A stretch of DNA of 64,000 bases from Pseudomonas fluorescens (GTDB taxonomy: Bacteria; Pseudomonadota; Gammaproteobacteria; Pseudomonadales; Pseudomonadaceae), in the NCBI RefSeq assembly GCF_005938625.1, contig NZ_VCNJ01000018.1, positions 1-64,000 on the forward strand. The letters are read 5' to 3'. The notes under the pieces were generated by a model, which was not told where the DNA came from, ran no database searches, and saw only the letters and a program-made list of their open reading frames with translations. A program made the position numbers and the translations under genes. Each line of letters starts with the position of its first letter. Position 1 is the stretch's first letter. Below are positions 46,798 through 58,223 of the stretch, in pieces.

Positions 46798-47565
46798 TCA
46801 GGATTTCTTCGCGCCAGCCTTGGCTTTTGCACCGCGCTGGCGCTGCGCTTCGAACAGGCAAACGCCGGTGGCTACGGACACGTTGAGGCTGCTGACGCTA
46901 CCGGCCATCGGCAGCTTCACCAGATAGTCGCAGTGTTCACGAGTCAGGCGACGCATGCCTTTGCCTTCAGCGCCCATGATCAGAATGGTCGGGCCAGTCA
47001 GATCCTGGTCATAGATACTGACCTCCGCCTCACCTGCCGTGCCGACAATCCACAGACCGCGCTGCTGAAGTTTTTCCAAGGTGCGAGCGAGGTTAGTCAC
47101 TGCAACCAATGGAATAACTTCCGCCGCGCCGCAAGCGACTTTACGCACGACCGGCGTCAAAGTTGCCGACTTGTCTTTCGGCACGATCACCGCCAGCGCA
47201 CCGGCCGCATCGGCCGAACGCAGGCAGGCGCCGAGGTTGTGCGGATCGGTCACACCGTCGAGCACCAGCAACAGTGGCGCACCTTCGGTACGGTCGAGCA
47301 ACTCGTCTAGCATTGCTTCGCCCCAGACCTGGCTTGGGCTGACTTCCGCGACCACACCCTGATGCACGCCTTCAACCCAGGCATCCATTTCGCGACGTTC
47401 GGCCTGGCCGACCTGAACGCGATTTTCGTTAGCCAGTTCAACCAGGGTCTGCACGCGCGGATCGTTGCGGCTTTCCGCCAGCCAGATCTGCTTGACGCGC
47501 TTCGGGTGGTGACGCAGTAACGCTTCTACCGCGTGAACGCCGTAGATTTTTTCCAACTGACTCAT
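46798..47565 (-). CDS. rlmB: 23S rRNA (guanosine-2'-O-)-methyltransferase RlmB
   Basis: A 255-residue SPOUT methyltransferase opening LEKIYGVHAVEALLRHHPKR (substrate-binding domain). The knot motifs are VLDGVTDPHNLGACLRSADA, LIMGAEGKGMRR and PMAGSVSSLNVSVATGVCLFE. It methylates G2251 of 23S rRNA using SAM. It overlaps rnr by 4 bp, consistent with co-translation. Confidence 0.96.
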   Translation of the reverse strand: MSQLEKIYGVHAVEALLRHHPKRVKQIWLAESRNDPRVQTLVELANENRVQVGQAERREMDAWVEGVHQGVVAEVSPSQVWGEAMLDELLDRTEGAPLLLVLDGVTDPHNLGACLRSADAAGALAVIVPKDKSATLTPVVRKVACGAAEVIPLVAVTNLARTLEKLQQRGLWIVGTAGEAEVSIYDQDLTGPTILIMGAEGKGMRRLTREHCDYLVKLPMAGSVSSLNVSVATGVCLFEAQRQRGAKAKAGAKKS

Positions 47566-50192
47566 GACTTCGCCTTCGGTTTACGTGCCCCGCCGCTTTT
47601 GGCTGGAGCCGAACCCGCTTTTGGCGGGCCTTTACGGTGTTTGCTCGGTTTCGCTGGCTTGCCGCCGGAGGCCTTTTCAGGCGCCGACCGTCCAGTCTTT
47701 CCCCCGGACGCCGCTTTACCACCGTTTTTAGCGTCGGAAAGCAGAGCTTTCTTCATTTCACGGCTTTTGCGCAGCTCGGCGTTCTTCGCCACAGCGTCGC
47801 TTGGGCGATAGGCTTCGGCAGCCTTTTCTTTGGCCGGACGACGACCAGCGGTTTTCGCTGGAGCCGCTTCGGCTTTTTCCTTCGCGGCGGGCGCGGCAGT
47901 TTCAGCACCACGCTTTTTGCGACCGATCGGCGCGCTGATGGTTTTTTCGGCCATCTCGAAGTCGATCTTGCGTTCGTCGAGGTCAACGCGCATCACGCGC
48001 ACTTCAACGGTATCCCCAAGACGGAAGCTGCGACCGGTGCGCTCGCCCGCCAGACGGTGATGCACAGGATCGAAGTGGTAGTAATCGCCCGGCAGCGCGG
48101 TGACGTGCACCAGGCCTTCGACATAGATATCGGTCAGTTCGACGAACAGACCAAAACCGGTCACTGCGGTGATCACGCCCGGGAACGATTCGCCTACGCG
48201 ATCCTTCATGAACTCGCACTTGAGCCAGTTCACAACGTCGCGGGTCGCTTCGTCGGCACGGCGCTCGCTCATCGAGCACTGCTCGCCGAGCTGCTCCAGC
48301 GCCGCTTCGTCGTACGGATAGATGCGCGCCTTCGGAATGGTCATCGCACCGGCACGACGAACGTGCGGGGTGTCCTGTTTCGAATGGATCACGCTGCGGA
48401 TTGCTCGGTGGGTGAGCAAATCCGGGTAACGACGGATCGGCGAAGTGAAGTGGGTATAGGCTTCGTAATTCAGGCCGAAGTGGCCCTGATTGTCGGCGCT
48501 GTACACTGCTTGACTCAGCGAACGCAGCATCACAGTCTGGATCAGATGGAAATCCGGACGATCCTTGATGCTCGCCAGCAATGCCTGGTAGTCCTTCGGC
48601 GACGGGCCGTCCTTGCCTTTGTGCAGGGACAGACCGAGTTCGCCAAGGAACGCACGCAGCTTTTCCAGACGCTCCGGTGGCGGACCATCGTGAACGCGGT
48701 ACAGCGCAGGAATTTCGTGTTTCTTGAGGAATTCGGCGGTGGCCACGTTGGCCGCCAGCATGCATTCTTCGATCAGCTTGTGCGCATCGTTACGGGTGGT
48801 CGGACGGATTTCGGCAATCTTGCGCTCGGTACCGAAGATGATTCGGGTTTCCTGCGTTTCGAAATCGATCGCGCCACGGACGTGACGAGCCGCCAGCAGC
48901 ACCTTGTACAGCGCATAAAGCTGTTTGAGGTGCGGCAGAACGTCGTTGTACTCACCGCGAAGCTGACGCGCCTCGGTGATTTTCGGCGTTTCCAGCATCG
49001 CGCTGACTTTGTTGTACGTCAGACGAGCGTGGGAATGGATCACCGCTTCATAGAAGCAGTAGTCGGTCATTTCGCCGGACTTGGAGATGGTCATCTCGCA
49101 AACCATGGCCAGACGATCGACGTGCGGATTCAGCGAGCACAGGCCGTTGGACAGCTGCTCAGGCAGCATCGGCACGACGCGCTCGGGGAAATACACCGAG
49201 TTGCCACGCACTTGCGCTTCATTGTCCAGCGCCGAGCCAATCTTCACGTAACTGGAAACGTCGGCAATCGCCACGTACAACTTCCAGCCGCCAGAGAACA
49301 GGCGCAGCTTGCCCGGTTTGGCTTCGCAATAAACAGCATCGTCGAAGTCGCGGGCATCTTCGCCGTCGATGGTGACGAACGGCAGATGGCGCAGGTCGAC
49401 ACGCTTCTCTTTGTCTTTTTCTTCGACTTCCGGCTTGAGCTTGGCGGCTTCTTTCAGAACGGCTTCAGGCCAGACGTGCGGGATATCGTAGGTGCGCAGG
49501 GCAACGTCGATCTCCATGCCCGGCGCCATGTAATTGCCGACCACTTCAACCACATCGCCTTGCGGCTGGAAGCGCGGCGTCGGCCAGTGGGTGATTTTCA
49601 CCTCGACGAACTGACCAATCTGCGCGTTGGCGTTGCGGCCCGGGGTGACCAGCACTTCTTGTTGAATCTTCGGGTTGTCCGCGACGACGAAACCGATGCC
49701 GCCTTCTTCAAAGTAGCGGCCGACGATGGTTTCGTGAGCACGCGATACCACTTCGACGATCACGCCTTCGCGGCGACCACGACGGTCGAGACCGGAGACG
49801 CGCGCCAACGCACGATCACCATCGAACACCAGACGCATTTGCGCCGGGCTCATGAACAGGTCGTCGCTGCCGTCGTCCGGGACGAGGAAGCCGAAACCAT
49901 CACGGTGACCGCTGATGCGGCCGAGGATCAGGTCGAGCTTGTCTACCGGCGCGTAAGTGCCACGGCGGGTGTAGATCAGTTGAGCGTCGCGCTCCATGGC
50001 GCGCAGGCGGCGGCGCAGGGCTTCGATCTGGTCTTCTGTGGTCAGACCAAACTCTTCGACCAACTGCTCGCGGGCAGCAGGCGAACCCCGATCGGCGAGG
50101 TGCGCCAGGATCAGTTCGCGGCTAGGAATAGGGTTTTCGTATTTTTCCGCTTCACGAGCGGCCTCGGGATCGAGGGACTGCCAATCGGCCAT
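47562..50192 (-). CDS. rnr: Ribonuclease R
   Basis: An 876-residue RNase R. It has an N-terminal winged HTH (REQLVEEFGLTTEDQIEALR) and cold-shock domains. The RNB exonuclease core shows the metal-binding FVTIDGEDARDFDDAVY. A C-terminal S1 domain (FPGVITAVTGFGLFVELTDI) follows, then a ~130-residue Lys/Ala/Pro-rich basic tail. It degrades structured RNA 3' to 5', including rRNA and tmRNA substrates. AAGGTG lies upstream of the ATG. First gene of the rnr-rlmB pair. Confidence 0.96.
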   Translation of the reverse strand: MADWQSLDPEAAREAEKYENPIPSRELILAHLADRGSPAAREQLVEEFGLTTEDQIEALRRRLRAMERDAQLIYTRRGTYAPVDKLDLILGRISGHRDGFGFLVPDDGSDDLFMSPAQMRLVFDGDRALARVSGLDRRGRREGVIVEVVSRAHETIVGRYFEEGGIGFVVADNPKIQQEVLVTPGRNANAQIGQFVEVKITHWPTPRFQPQGDVVEVVGNYMAPGMEIDVALRTYDIPHVWPEAVLKEAAKLKPEVEEKDKEKRVDLRHLPFVTIDGEDARDFDDAVYCEAKPGKLRLFSGGWKLYVAIADVSSYVKIGSALDNEAQVRGNSVYFPERVVPMLPEQLSNGLCSLNPHVDRLAMVCEMTISKSGEMTDYCFYEAVIHSHARLTYNKVSAMLETPKITEARQLRGEYNDVLPHLKQLYALYKVLLAARHVRGAIDFETQETRIIFGTERKIAEIRPTTRNDAHKLIEECMLAANVATAEFLKKHEIPALYRVHDGPPPERLEKLRAFLGELGLSLHKGKDGPSPKDYQALLASIKDRPDFHLIQTVMLRSLSQAVYSADNQGHFGLNYEAYTHFTSPIRRYPDLLTHRAIRSVIHSKQDTPHVRRAGAMTIPKARIYPYDEAALEQLGEQCSMSERRADEATRDVVNWLKCEFMKDRVGESFPGVITAVTGFGLFVELTDIYVEGLVHVTALPGDYYHFDPVHHRLAGERTGRSFRLGDTVEVRVMRVDLDERKIDFEMAEKTISAPIGRKKRGAETAAPAAKEKAEAAPAKTAGRRPAKEKAAEAYRPSDAVAKNAELRKSREMKKALLSDAKNGGKAASGGKTGRSAPEKASGGKPAKPSKHRKGPPKAGSAPAKSGGARKPKAKS

Positions 50193-50353
50193 TAGAGAGT
50201 TTTCACCTTGTCTATATGCGGGTTAGTTTGGCATAGGCGCCATGAAACGGGAAATTTCCGACTCTATAAGGCGCAACTGAGGGCTTGTATCGACGCTCAG
50301 AAGCTGTTTTGAACACCGCTGGTAAAAAAAATCATATTTTTTGCTGACAGGGG

Positions 50354-50382
50354 TTTACAGTTAAAAAGACGCTCCGTATAGT
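50354..50382 (+). promoter_or_regulatory. Promoter of the first tRNA-Leu gene
   Basis: -35 TTTACA (50354-50359), 17-bp spacer, -10 TATAGT (50377-50382), then a GCGC discriminator typical of stringently controlled stable-RNA promoters. It starts 36 bases before the tRNA. Confidence 0.8.
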
Positions 50383-50417
50383 GCGCGCCATCGACGACGC
50401 ACAGCGTTGCCGATACT

Positions 50418-50504
50418 GCCCAGATGGTGAAATTGGTAGACACGCCAGCTTCAGGTGCTGGTGACCTTACGGTCGTGGAAGTTCGAGTCTTCTTCTGGGC
50501 ACCA
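50418..50504 (+). tRNA. tRNA-Leu (anticodon CAG), copy 1
   Basis: An 87-nt class II tRNA: acceptor GCCCAGA pairs with TCTGGGC; anticodon loop TTCAGGT gives CAG, reading CUG; long variable arm (TGACCTTACGGTCG region); T-loop GTTCGAGTC; encoded CCA at the 3' end. Confidence 0.97.
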
Positions 50505-50544
50505 ATTTCGAGCTTGAGACTAGATCAGTTTCAAGGCTCACACA

Positions 50545-50568
50545 AAAACCCGCGAAAGCGGGTTTTTT
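50545..50568 (+). terminator. Terminator after tRNA-Leu copy 1
   Basis: AAAACCCGC-GAAA-GCGGGTTTT followed by further T residues. Confidence 0.9.
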
Positions 50569-50621
50569 GCATTCTAAGCCCGGGTTTTCTTAAAACTGAT
50601 TTATTAAAATTAAATCAGGGG

Positions 50622-50650
50622 TTTACAGATCAAAACGCGCTCCGTATAGT
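50622..50650 (+). promoter_or_regulatory. Promoter of the second tRNA-Leu gene
   Basis: -35 TTTACA (50622-50627), 17-bp spacer, -10 TATAGT (50645-50650), with the same CAGGGGTTTACAG lead and GCGC discriminator as copy 1. Confidence 0.8.
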
Positions 50651-50685
50651 GCGCCACATCAACAGCGGCAACGCTCGCGATGATT

Positions 50686-50772
50686 GCCCAGATGGTGAAA
50701 TTGGTAGACACGCCAGCTTCAGGTGCTGGTGACCTTACGGTCGTGGAAGTTCGAGTCTTCTTCTGGGCACCA
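50686..50772 (+). tRNA. tRNA-Leu (anticodon CAG), copy 2
   Basis: By eye identical over its 87 nt to copy 1, with encoded CCA, 268 bases downstream. The anticodon CAG reads CUG, the dominant Leu codon in this high-GC genome. Confidence 0.97.
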
Positions 50773-50806
50773 ATTCAAATTCAAGGTTACGATCTTGAAT
50801 TTCACA

Positions 50807-50829
50807 AAAACCCGCGAAAGCGGGTTTTT
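50807..50829 (+). terminator. Terminator after tRNA-Leu copy 2
   Basis: AAAACCCGC-GAAA-GCGGGTTTT plus T, near-identical to that after copy 1. Confidence 0.9.
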
Positions 50830-50904
50830 GCGTTTCTGGCTTTCAGAAATCCATCACTACGCCTATCAAAACGCCAACTCCACCGCAAGGCGCACTTGAG
50901 AAAC

Positions 50905-50923
50905 AATATCGTTTATCATTGTT
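50905..50923 (+). promoter_or_regulatory. Candidate Fur box before the iron transporter
   Basis: AATATCGTTTATCATTGTT matches the 19-base Fur consensus GATAATGATAATCATTATC at 12 positions, 38 bases before the fbpA ATG. It fits iron repression of the genes downstream. Confidence 0.45.
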
Positions 50924-50960
50924 GCAAGTTTTTGCAATGCGACAGTGAGGAACCCCGCGA

Positions 50961-51971
50961 ATGACGTTTCGAAATACCCTGCGCCGAGGCCTGACCTTCA
51001 CCCTCCTCGGCCTGGCGCTCGCCACTCCCCTCACCCAGGCTGCCGATACGGTTTCCCTGACTCTCTATAACGGCCAGCATAAAGAAGTCGGCGACGCGAT
51101 CGCCAAAGCCTTCGAAGCCAAGACCGGCATTCACGTCAACGTGCGCAAAGGCAGCAGCAATCAACTCGCCAGCCAGATCATCGAAGAAGGCGACCGCTCC
51201 CCCGCCGACGTGATCTACACCGAGGAGTCGCCACCGCTGAACAATCTCGGCGAACTGGGCCTGCTGGCCAAGACCGACGACGCCACCCTCGCCGTTTTGC
51301 CAGAAAAATATGTCGCTGGTAACGGCACGTGGATCGGCGTGACGGCGCGCGTTCGTGTGGTCGCCTACAACCCGAAACTGGTCGATGAAAAAGACCTGCC
51401 GAAATCGGTCATGGAATTCTCCGATCCACAATGGCAAGGCAAAGTCGGTTTCGTACCGACCAGCGGCGCGTTCCAGGAGCAGGCTGTGGCGATCATCAAG
51501 CTGCACGGTCGCGATGCCGCCGAAGAATGGCTCACCGGCCTGCGCGCATTCGGTAAAACCTACAGCAACAACATGGTCGCCCTCAAAGCCGTGGAAAACG
51601 GCGAAGTCGCCACCGTGCTGGTGAACAACTATTACTGGTTCGCCCTGCAGCGCGAGAAAGGCAAACTGGATTCAAAACTGCATTACTTCACCGGCGGCGA
51701 CGTCGGCGGCTTGATCACTGTATCGAGCGCGGCCGTGCTGAAATCCAGCAAACATCCCAAAGAAGCCCAGCAATTCCTCGCCTATATGGCCAGCGAAGAA
51801 GGTCAGCGCGTGATCACTCAGACCACCGCCGAGTATCCACTGCACAAAGGCATGGAATCGGATCGCGGGCTCAAGCCGTTCAGCGAACTGGAAGCGCCGA
51901 ACGTCACTCCGGCCGATCTGGGCAATGCCGAAGAAGCGCTGGAACTGGAACGCGAAGTTGGCTTGAACTGA
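50961..51971 (+). CDS. fbpA: Ferric-iron ABC transporter substrate-binding protein (FbpA/HitA-like)
   Basis: A 336-residue periplasmic protein with a 27-residue Sec signal peptide ending LTQA. The mature part opens DTVSLTLYNGQHKEVGDAIA, as in FbpA/FutA. The paired iron-binding tyrosines appear in VNNYYWFALQ, and GTWIGVTARVRVVAYNP is a family segment. It binds Fe3+ in the periplasm. GAGGAA precedes the ATG. It overlaps the permease gene by 1 bp. Confidence 0.9.
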   Translation: MTFRNTLRRGLTFTLLGLALATPLTQAADTVSLTLYNGQHKEVGDAIAKAFEAKTGIHVNVRKGSSNQLASQIIEEGDRSPADVIYTEESPPLNNLGELGLLAKTDDATLAVLPEKYVAGNGTWIGVTARVRVVAYNPKLVDEKDLPKSVMEFSDPQWQGKVGFVPTSGAFQEQAVAIIKLHGRDAAEEWLTGLRAFGKTYSNNMVALKAVENGEVATVLVNNYYWFALQREKGKLDSKLHYFTGGDVGGLITVSSAAVLKSSKHPKEAQQFLAYMASEEGQRVITQTTAEYPLHKGMESDRGLKPFSELEAPNVTPADLGNAEEALELEREVGLN

Positions 51972-53536
51972 TGACCGCATCGTTATCCGCCCCCGCCGCG
52001 CGCGGGGGTTACGTACCAAAGCGCAAGCGGCCATCGATCTGGCTAGTAATGCCGGTGTTGCTGCTGGTAGTACTGAGCTTGCTGCCGCTGGCCTACGTCG
52101 GGCTCAAAGCCTGGCAGGCCGGCTGGGCCGAGGCGCTGCATTTGCTGTGGCGCCCGTATGTATTCGGTCTGCTGCGCAACACCTTGGCATTGATGGTGGG
52201 CGTGACGATCACCTGCGGCGTGATCGGCCTGTCGCTGGCATGGCTGTTGGAACGCAGCAATTTGCCAGGGCGGCGCCTGTGGGGTGTGATTCTGTGCCTG
52301 CCGTTCGCGGTGCCGGCGTTTGTCAGCAGCTTCACCTGGGTTTCGTTGAGCGCGCAGTTCGAAGGGCTTGGCGGGGCGATTCTGGTGATGAGCCTGTCGA
52401 AGTACCCGCTGATTTTCCTGCCGGTGGCGGCGACGCTGCGCAATCTCGATCCCTCTCTTGAAGAATCGGCCCGCACCCTCGGGCAGAATCGCTGGGGCGT
52501 GTTTTTTCGGGTCACCCTGCCGCTGCTCTGGCCTTCACTACTGGCGGGTTCTTTGCTGATCGCCCTGCACATGCTGGTGGAGTTCGGCGCTCTGTCGATC
52601 ATCGGCCTGCAAACCTTCACCACGGCGATCTATCAGCAATTCGAACTGGAGTTCAGCAACGCCAACGCGGCGATGCTGTCGGCCGTGCTGCTGGCGCTGT
52701 GTCTTGTGTTGCTGTGGCTGGAGTTGCGCGTACGCGGCAAGGGTCGGCATGTGCGCACCGGGCAAGGCGCCGCGCGCCAGGCTGAACAGGTTCGACTAGG
52801 GCCATGGGCCACGGTCGGTCAGTTGTATTGCCTGATGCTGGCGGTTGTCGGCAGCGGCATTCCCCTGGGAATGCTGGCGTATTGGCTCGCGGTCGGTTCG
52901 TCGGCGGCTTTTCCGGTGGCCGCGATTACTGAAGCTTTGCTCTCGTCTTTGGCGCTTTCGCTAGGCGGCGCGGCGTTGTGCCTGGTGCTGGCCGTGCCGG
53001 TCGGCTTGCTGGTGGTACGTTACAAAGGCCAACTGGCGATTTGGGCCGAGCGCTTGCCGTATCTGCTGCATGCCCTGCCAGGATTGGTCATTGCGTTGAC
53101 GCTGGTGTATTTCGCCCTGCATTACGTGCCGGCGCTGTACCAGACTTCGGGATTGCTGCTGATCGCTTATGCGTTGTTGTTTTTGCCGCTGGCGCAGGCA
53201 CCGATTCGCACAGCGCTGAACAAGGCTGCGCCGCAACTGGAAGAGGCTGCGCGCACGCTGGGGGCTTCGTCGTTCACGGCGTTTTGTCGGGTGACGTTGC
53301 CGATTATCTTTCCGGCATTGGGCGCGGCGTTTGCGCTGGTGTTTCTCGATGCGATGAAGGAATTGACGGCGACGTTGCTGTTGAGTCCGACCGGGCTTAA
53401 CACGTTGGCGACCGAGGTATGGGCGCATACCGCGAATGTCGAGTTTGCGGCGGCGGCGCCTTATGCGGCGTTGTTGATTTTGGTATCGGGATTGCCGGTT
53501 TATCTGCTAACGACGCGGATGTATCTGAGCCGCTAA
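51971..53536 (+). CDS. fbpB: Ferric-iron ABC transporter permease (FbpB/HitB-like, fused two-domain)
   Basis: A 521-residue protein with about 12 membrane segments made of two homologous permease halves. Each half has an EAA loop: EESARTLGQNRWGVFFRVTLP and EEAARTLGASSFTAFCRVTLP. It forms the channel for Fe3+ delivered by FbpA. Translation starts on the last base of fbpA (TGATG). No ATPase gene follows; the next gene is on the other strand, so FbpC must be supplied from elsewhere. Confidence 0.9.
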   Translation: MTASLSAPAARGGYVPKRKRPSIWLVMPVLLLVVLSLLPLAYVGLKAWQAGWAEALHLLWRPYVFGLLRNTLALMVGVTITCGVIGLSLAWLLERSNLPGRRLWGVILCLPFAVPAFVSSFTWVSLSAQFEGLGGAILVMSLSKYPLIFLPVAATLRNLDPSLEESARTLGQNRWGVFFRVTLPLLWPSLLAGSLLIALHMLVEFGALSIIGLQTFTTAIYQQFELEFSNANAAMLSAVLLALCLVLLWLELRVRGKGRHVRTGQGAARQAEQVRLGPWATVGQLYCLMLAVVGSGIPLGMLAYWLAVGSSAAFPVAAITEALLSSLALSLGGAALCLVLAVPVGLLVVRYKGQLAIWAERLPYLLHALPGLVIALTLVYFALHYVPALYQTSGLLLIAYALLFLPLAQAPIRTALNKAAPQLEEAARTLGASSFTAFCRVTLPIIFPALGAAFALVFLDAMKELTATLLLSPTGLNTLATEVWAHTANVEFAAAAPYAALLILVSGLPVYLLTTRMYLSR

Positions 53537-53613
53537 AAGATCGCAGCCTGCGGCAGCTCCTACATGGGATTTCGCGTTTCAATGTAGGAGCTGCCGCAGG
53601 CTGCGATCTTTTG
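53534..53613. repeat. REP palindrome (GTAGGAGCTGCCG family)
   Basis: Perfect inverted arms with the AAAAGATCGCAGCCTGCGGC core. They begin at the fbpB stop codon and end just before the convergent MCP gene stop. Confidence 0.85.
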
Positions 53614-53616
53614 ATC

Positions 53617-55551
53617 TTAAGCCCTGAACTGTCCCAGGCTTGCCTTCAGTTGCGCCGCCAGACCATCCAGCACCTTGCCACTGGCCGTGGTTTCCACCAC
53701 CGCCTGCGCCGCTTTCTCGGCCTGCGCATGAATCGTTTCGACCCGCCCACGCACAGCCTGCGCGCCCTGCGCCTGATGCGCCGCAGCCTGGGTCGCTAGA
53801 CCAATCGCCGCATGCACCTGCTCAACCGAAGCCTGCACCGATTGCTGCAACCGCGCGCTGTCGCGCAACACCAGCAAGCCTTCGCTGGCCTGACGCCCGG
53901 CCTGACCGATCGCCTCGACCGCTTCACGCGCGCCCTGCTGCAACGCGACGATGTGCGCTTGAATATCGCCAGTAGAGCTTTGCGTTTTGCTGGCCAACGC
54001 CCGCACTTCGTCGGCCACCACCGCAAACCCGCGCCCGGTCTCACCGGCACGTGCCGCTTCGATGGCCGCGTTGAGCGCCAGCAGGTTGGTCTGCTCGGCA
54101 ATCCCGTGAATCACCGTCAGCACCACTTCAATCTGCTCGCTCTGCTGCGCCAGCCGCTCGATGACTTTTGCCCCGGTATCTACCTGTCCGGCCAGCGCTT
54201 CGATCAGGCTGCCGACCTTGGCAGAGGTGCGGGTGTTTTCGTCAGTCGCCTGACGAATATCCACCACCTGCTTCAACGCAGCCTGCATTGCATGGCTTTC
54301 CGACTGCGCCTCATCAGCCATTTGCGACAGCGCGCGCAGGCTTTCCGCCACTTCGTCACGCTGCATCCCGGCCGCCGCATCCGCCCCGGCATTACGCAGG
54401 GTCATGGCACCAATCTCGACACCGGTACGCTGCGCGACATCGCCCGCCTCGCGCACGATCGGCTGCAACTTATCCACAAAGCGATTGACCGCTGAGGCCA
54501 TGTCGCCGATTTCATCTTTGCTGTTGATCTGCACACGCTTGGTCAGATCGCCCTCGCCCGCCGCCAGATCATCCATCGCGGCATTGAGCATCTTCAGCCG
54601 ATTGACTACGCGATGGCCGAGCACGACCGCGAGCAACAGCAGCACCCCGCAACCGACCAGCGCCAGGCCCATGCCGATCCGCCAACGCAGGGTTGCTGCC
54701 GCTTCCTGGACGGTATTGGCTGTATTAGCTTTCATCTCGACGGCCGTAGACTGCGCCGATTGCAGACGCGCCTGCATGGCCTTGGCGCTGTCCGCTGCGG
54801 CGCCTTTGAGGCTATCGCCGACCAGTTGATCACTGCTCGCGATCAACGCCGAGAAGCGCTTGTCCAGTGCCGCCAGATCGGTTTCCACCGAGGCTGTGGA
54901 CACACCCATCAGGACCTTGCCGATTTCTACGCCATTGGGATTGATCGAGGCTTCAAGGTAGTAAACCGACGGATCGTTCTTGGCCGCATCCAGCACTTTA
55001 TCCAGCGCACGCTCGCCTTGGCCCTTTTCCAGCAAGGCCTTGTTGATCGGGTTTTCGCGGTTGAGATAACGGGTCAGGTGCTGACCGGTGGCATCGTCGT
55101 ACACCACAAACAGCACGTTGGGATTGCGCTGGGCGCGCCGGGCGAACTCGGACAGGGTCGGAACGTCGCTGTCCCACATGGCGCGCGGTGCCACCGAGGC
55201 GAGCAATTGCGCCATGTCATTGGCTGAATCCTTCAGATCCTTTTCCAACGTCGCACGCAACTGCGCTTGCTCGTCTTTCAGTCGCGAAGACAGGCCGGCA
55301 GTCAGCCGCTGACGGGTACTGGCGGACAAGGCGTCCAGGCTTGAGGTGACTTCACGCCCGGCCTGCTCCAGCTCGCCGGAGAGTTTCTGACTGTCGGCAC
55401 CAAGACGCACTGCCAAATCAGCTTCCAGCGCCGTGACGGTGCTCCGCGTCAGGGCAACCGCCACCAACACCTGCACCAAAAGGGCGATACCAAGGGTAAC
55501 GAACACGGGCCGCAACAAACGGCTTTGTAACAGTGAGAGAACGGCCGACAC
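53617..55551 (-). CDS. Methyl-accepting chemotaxis protein
   Basis: A 644-residue transducer, best started at GTG 55551, where GAGGGA lies 6 bases upstream; the open frame runs 32 codons further without a good site. TM1 is [21 protein letters not shown] ~260-residue periplasmic sensor region follows ([20 protein letters not shown], then [19 protein letters not shown]). TM2 is [19 protein letters not shown], then a HAMP domain. The signalling hairpin has [16 protein letters not shown] and [13 protein letters not shown]. Ligand unknown. It passes ligand occupancy to CheA/CheW. Confidence 0.92.
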   Translation of the reverse strand: MSAVLSLLQSRLLRPVFVTLGIALLVQVLVAVALTRSTVTALEADLAVRLGADSQKLSGELEQAGREVTSSLDALSASTRQRLTAGLSSRLKDEQAQLRATLEKDLKDSANDMAQLLASVAPRAMWDSDVPTLSEFARRAQRNPNVLFVVYDDATGQHLTRYLNRENPINKALLEKGQGERALDKVLDAAKNDPSVYYLEASINPNGVEIGKVLMGVSTASVETDLAALDKRFSALIASSDQLVGDSLKGAAADSAKAMQARLQSAQSTAVEMKANTANTVQEAAATLRWRIGMGLALVGCGVLLLLAVVLGHRVVNRLKMLNAAMDDLAAGEGDLTKRVQINSKDEIGDMASAVNRFVDKLQPIVREAGDVAQRTGVEIGAMTLRNAGADAAAGMQRDEVAESLRALSQMADEAQSESHAMQAALKQVVDIRQATDENTRTSAKVGSLIEALAGQVDTGAKVIERLAQQSEQIEVVLTVIHGIAEQTNLLALNAAIEAARAGETGRGFAVVADEVRALASKTQSSTGDIQAHIVALQQGAREAVEAIGQAGRQASEGLLVLRDSARLQQSVQASVEQVHAAIGLATQAAAHQAQGAQAVRGRVETIHAQAEKAAQAVVETTASGKVLDGLAAQLKASLGQFRA

Positions 55552-55645
55552 TGTGAATCCCTCTACTTCTGACGCCATTAATTTGATGGCACTCTTGTAG
55601 ACAGATTCACAGCAAAGGTCATGCCGTCCAACAGGCATAAACGAC

Positions 55646-55669
55646 AAAGGCCCCGATTAAGGGGCCTTT
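55646..55669 (-). terminator. Terminator of purA
   Basis: AAAGGCCCC-GATTAA-GGGGCCTTT, a 9-bp stem just past the purA stop. A T run is better on the plus side (GTGTTTTT), so it may act in both directions. Confidence 0.7.
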
Positions 55670-55691
55670 GTGTTTTTACATCAACGACTTA

Positions 55692-57035
<1,344 letters not shown>

Positions 57036-58223
57036 TCAAGAAGCCAGTGGCGATACTTGCCAAAGCCCGTTCTGCTGAATCAATTGCCGGTCGCAGTCCG
57101 CATCACGGGCGGCGGCCAAAGGTTGTCCAGGCAACGCCTGAACGACACGCTGACCCTCACTGCGCAACTGGCAAACCTGCTGCCAGAGTGCCGCATCCGT
57201 ACTGTCAGGCATCCAGATACCGCCAGACGGTAGCTCGATCTCAGCACGCCCCAGGGTCACCAGGGTTTTCAAATCGGTGGAAAAGCCAGTCGCCGGACGC
57301 GCACGACCAAAATCCGCGCCGATGTCGTCGTAGCGACCGCCCTGAGCGATGGATTGGCCAACGCCCGGTACGAACACCGCGAACACCACACCGGTGTGGT
57401 AGTGGTAGCCACGCAACTCGCCCAGATCGAAGTACAGCGGCAACTCCGGGAAGCGCGCCGACAGACGCTCGGCGATCGCCAGCAAATCTTCAAGTGCCGC
57501 CAGCACCGGCGCCGGCGCATTGGCCAGACGCTCACGGGCAGCACTCAACACTTCACGGCCGCCGCACAGATCGACCAGCGCGCGCAGCATGCCGGACAAG
57601 TCGGCCGGCAAGCCTTCGGTCAAGGTAATGACCTCGTCGATGGCCTTGCGTTGCAACGCATCGAACAACTGTTGCTCGACTTCACCGGACAGACCGGCGG
57701 CACGCGCCAGACCACGGTAGATGCCGACATGACCGAGGTCCATGTGCACATCCGGCACATCGGCCAGTTGCAGCATGGCCAGCATCAGGCTGATCACTTC
57801 AACGTCGCTGCTCGGGCTGGCGTCGCCGTACAACTCGGCGCCCAACTGGATCGGGCTGCGCGAGGACGACAATGCACGCGGCTGGGCATGCAGCACGCTG
57901 CCGGCGTAGCACAGACGGCTCGGGCCTTCGCGACGCAGGGTATGCGCATCGATGCGCGCCACTTGCGGCGTGATGTCGGCACGGAAACCCATCTGCCGGC
58001 CCGATTGCGGGTCGATGACCTTGAAGGTACGCAGATCCAGATCCTGGCCCGCGCCGGTCAGCAGGGATTCCAGGTACTCGATATGGGGAGTCACGACAAA
58101 CTCGTAACCCCAGCTCTGGAACAGATCCAACACCTGACGACGCGCGACTTCAATGCGCGCCGCTTCCGGTGGCAGTACTTCTTCGATGCCATCTGGCAGC
58201 AGCCAGCGGTCTACCGTTGCCAT
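57036..58223 (-). CDS. hisZ: ATP phosphoribosyltransferase regulatory subunit HisZ
   Basis: A 395-residue paralogue of histidyl-tRNA synthetase without the tRNA-binding domain. Visible are [33 protein letters not shown] and [37 protein letters not shown] class II motifs (the latter from 57320-57400 region). It activates the short HisG at the first step of histidine synthesis. The start is the ATG at 58223; conservation begins there. It is transcribed from beyond the hflC terminator. Confidence 0.93.
   Translation of the reverse strand: MATVDRWLLPDGIEEVLPPEAARIEVARRQVLDLFQSWGYEFVVTPHIEYLESLLTGAGQDLDLRTFKVIDPQSGRQMGFRADITPQVARIDAHTLRREGPSRLCYAGSVLHAQPRALSSSRSPIQLGAELYGDASPSSDVEVISLMLAMLQLADVPDVHMDLGHVGIYRGLARAAGLSGEVEQQLFDALQRKAIDEVITLTEGLPADLSGMLRALVDLCGGREVLSAARERLANAPAPVLAALEDLLAIAERLSARFPELPLYFDLGELRGYHYHTGVVFAVFVPGVGQSIAQGGRYDDIGADFGRARPATGFSTDLKTLVTLGRAEIELPSGGIWMPDSTDAALWQQVCQLRSEGQRVVQALPGQPLAAARDADCDRQLIQQNGLWQVSPLAS

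Noticed and set aside
47637..50195. 852-codon open frame antisense to rnr
   Set aside because: Mirrors RNase R codon by codon, has no ribosome site or recognisable domain. Long antisense frames are common at this GC content.
50193..50417. Small gene between rnr and the first tRNA-Leu
   Set aside because: No frame with a ribosome site; the stretch is explained by the rnr leader and tRNA promoter.
55552..55647. Longer N-terminus for the chemotaxis receptor
   Set aside because: The extra 32 codons overlap the purA terminator and have no ribosome site, whereas GTG 55551 has GAGGGA upstream.
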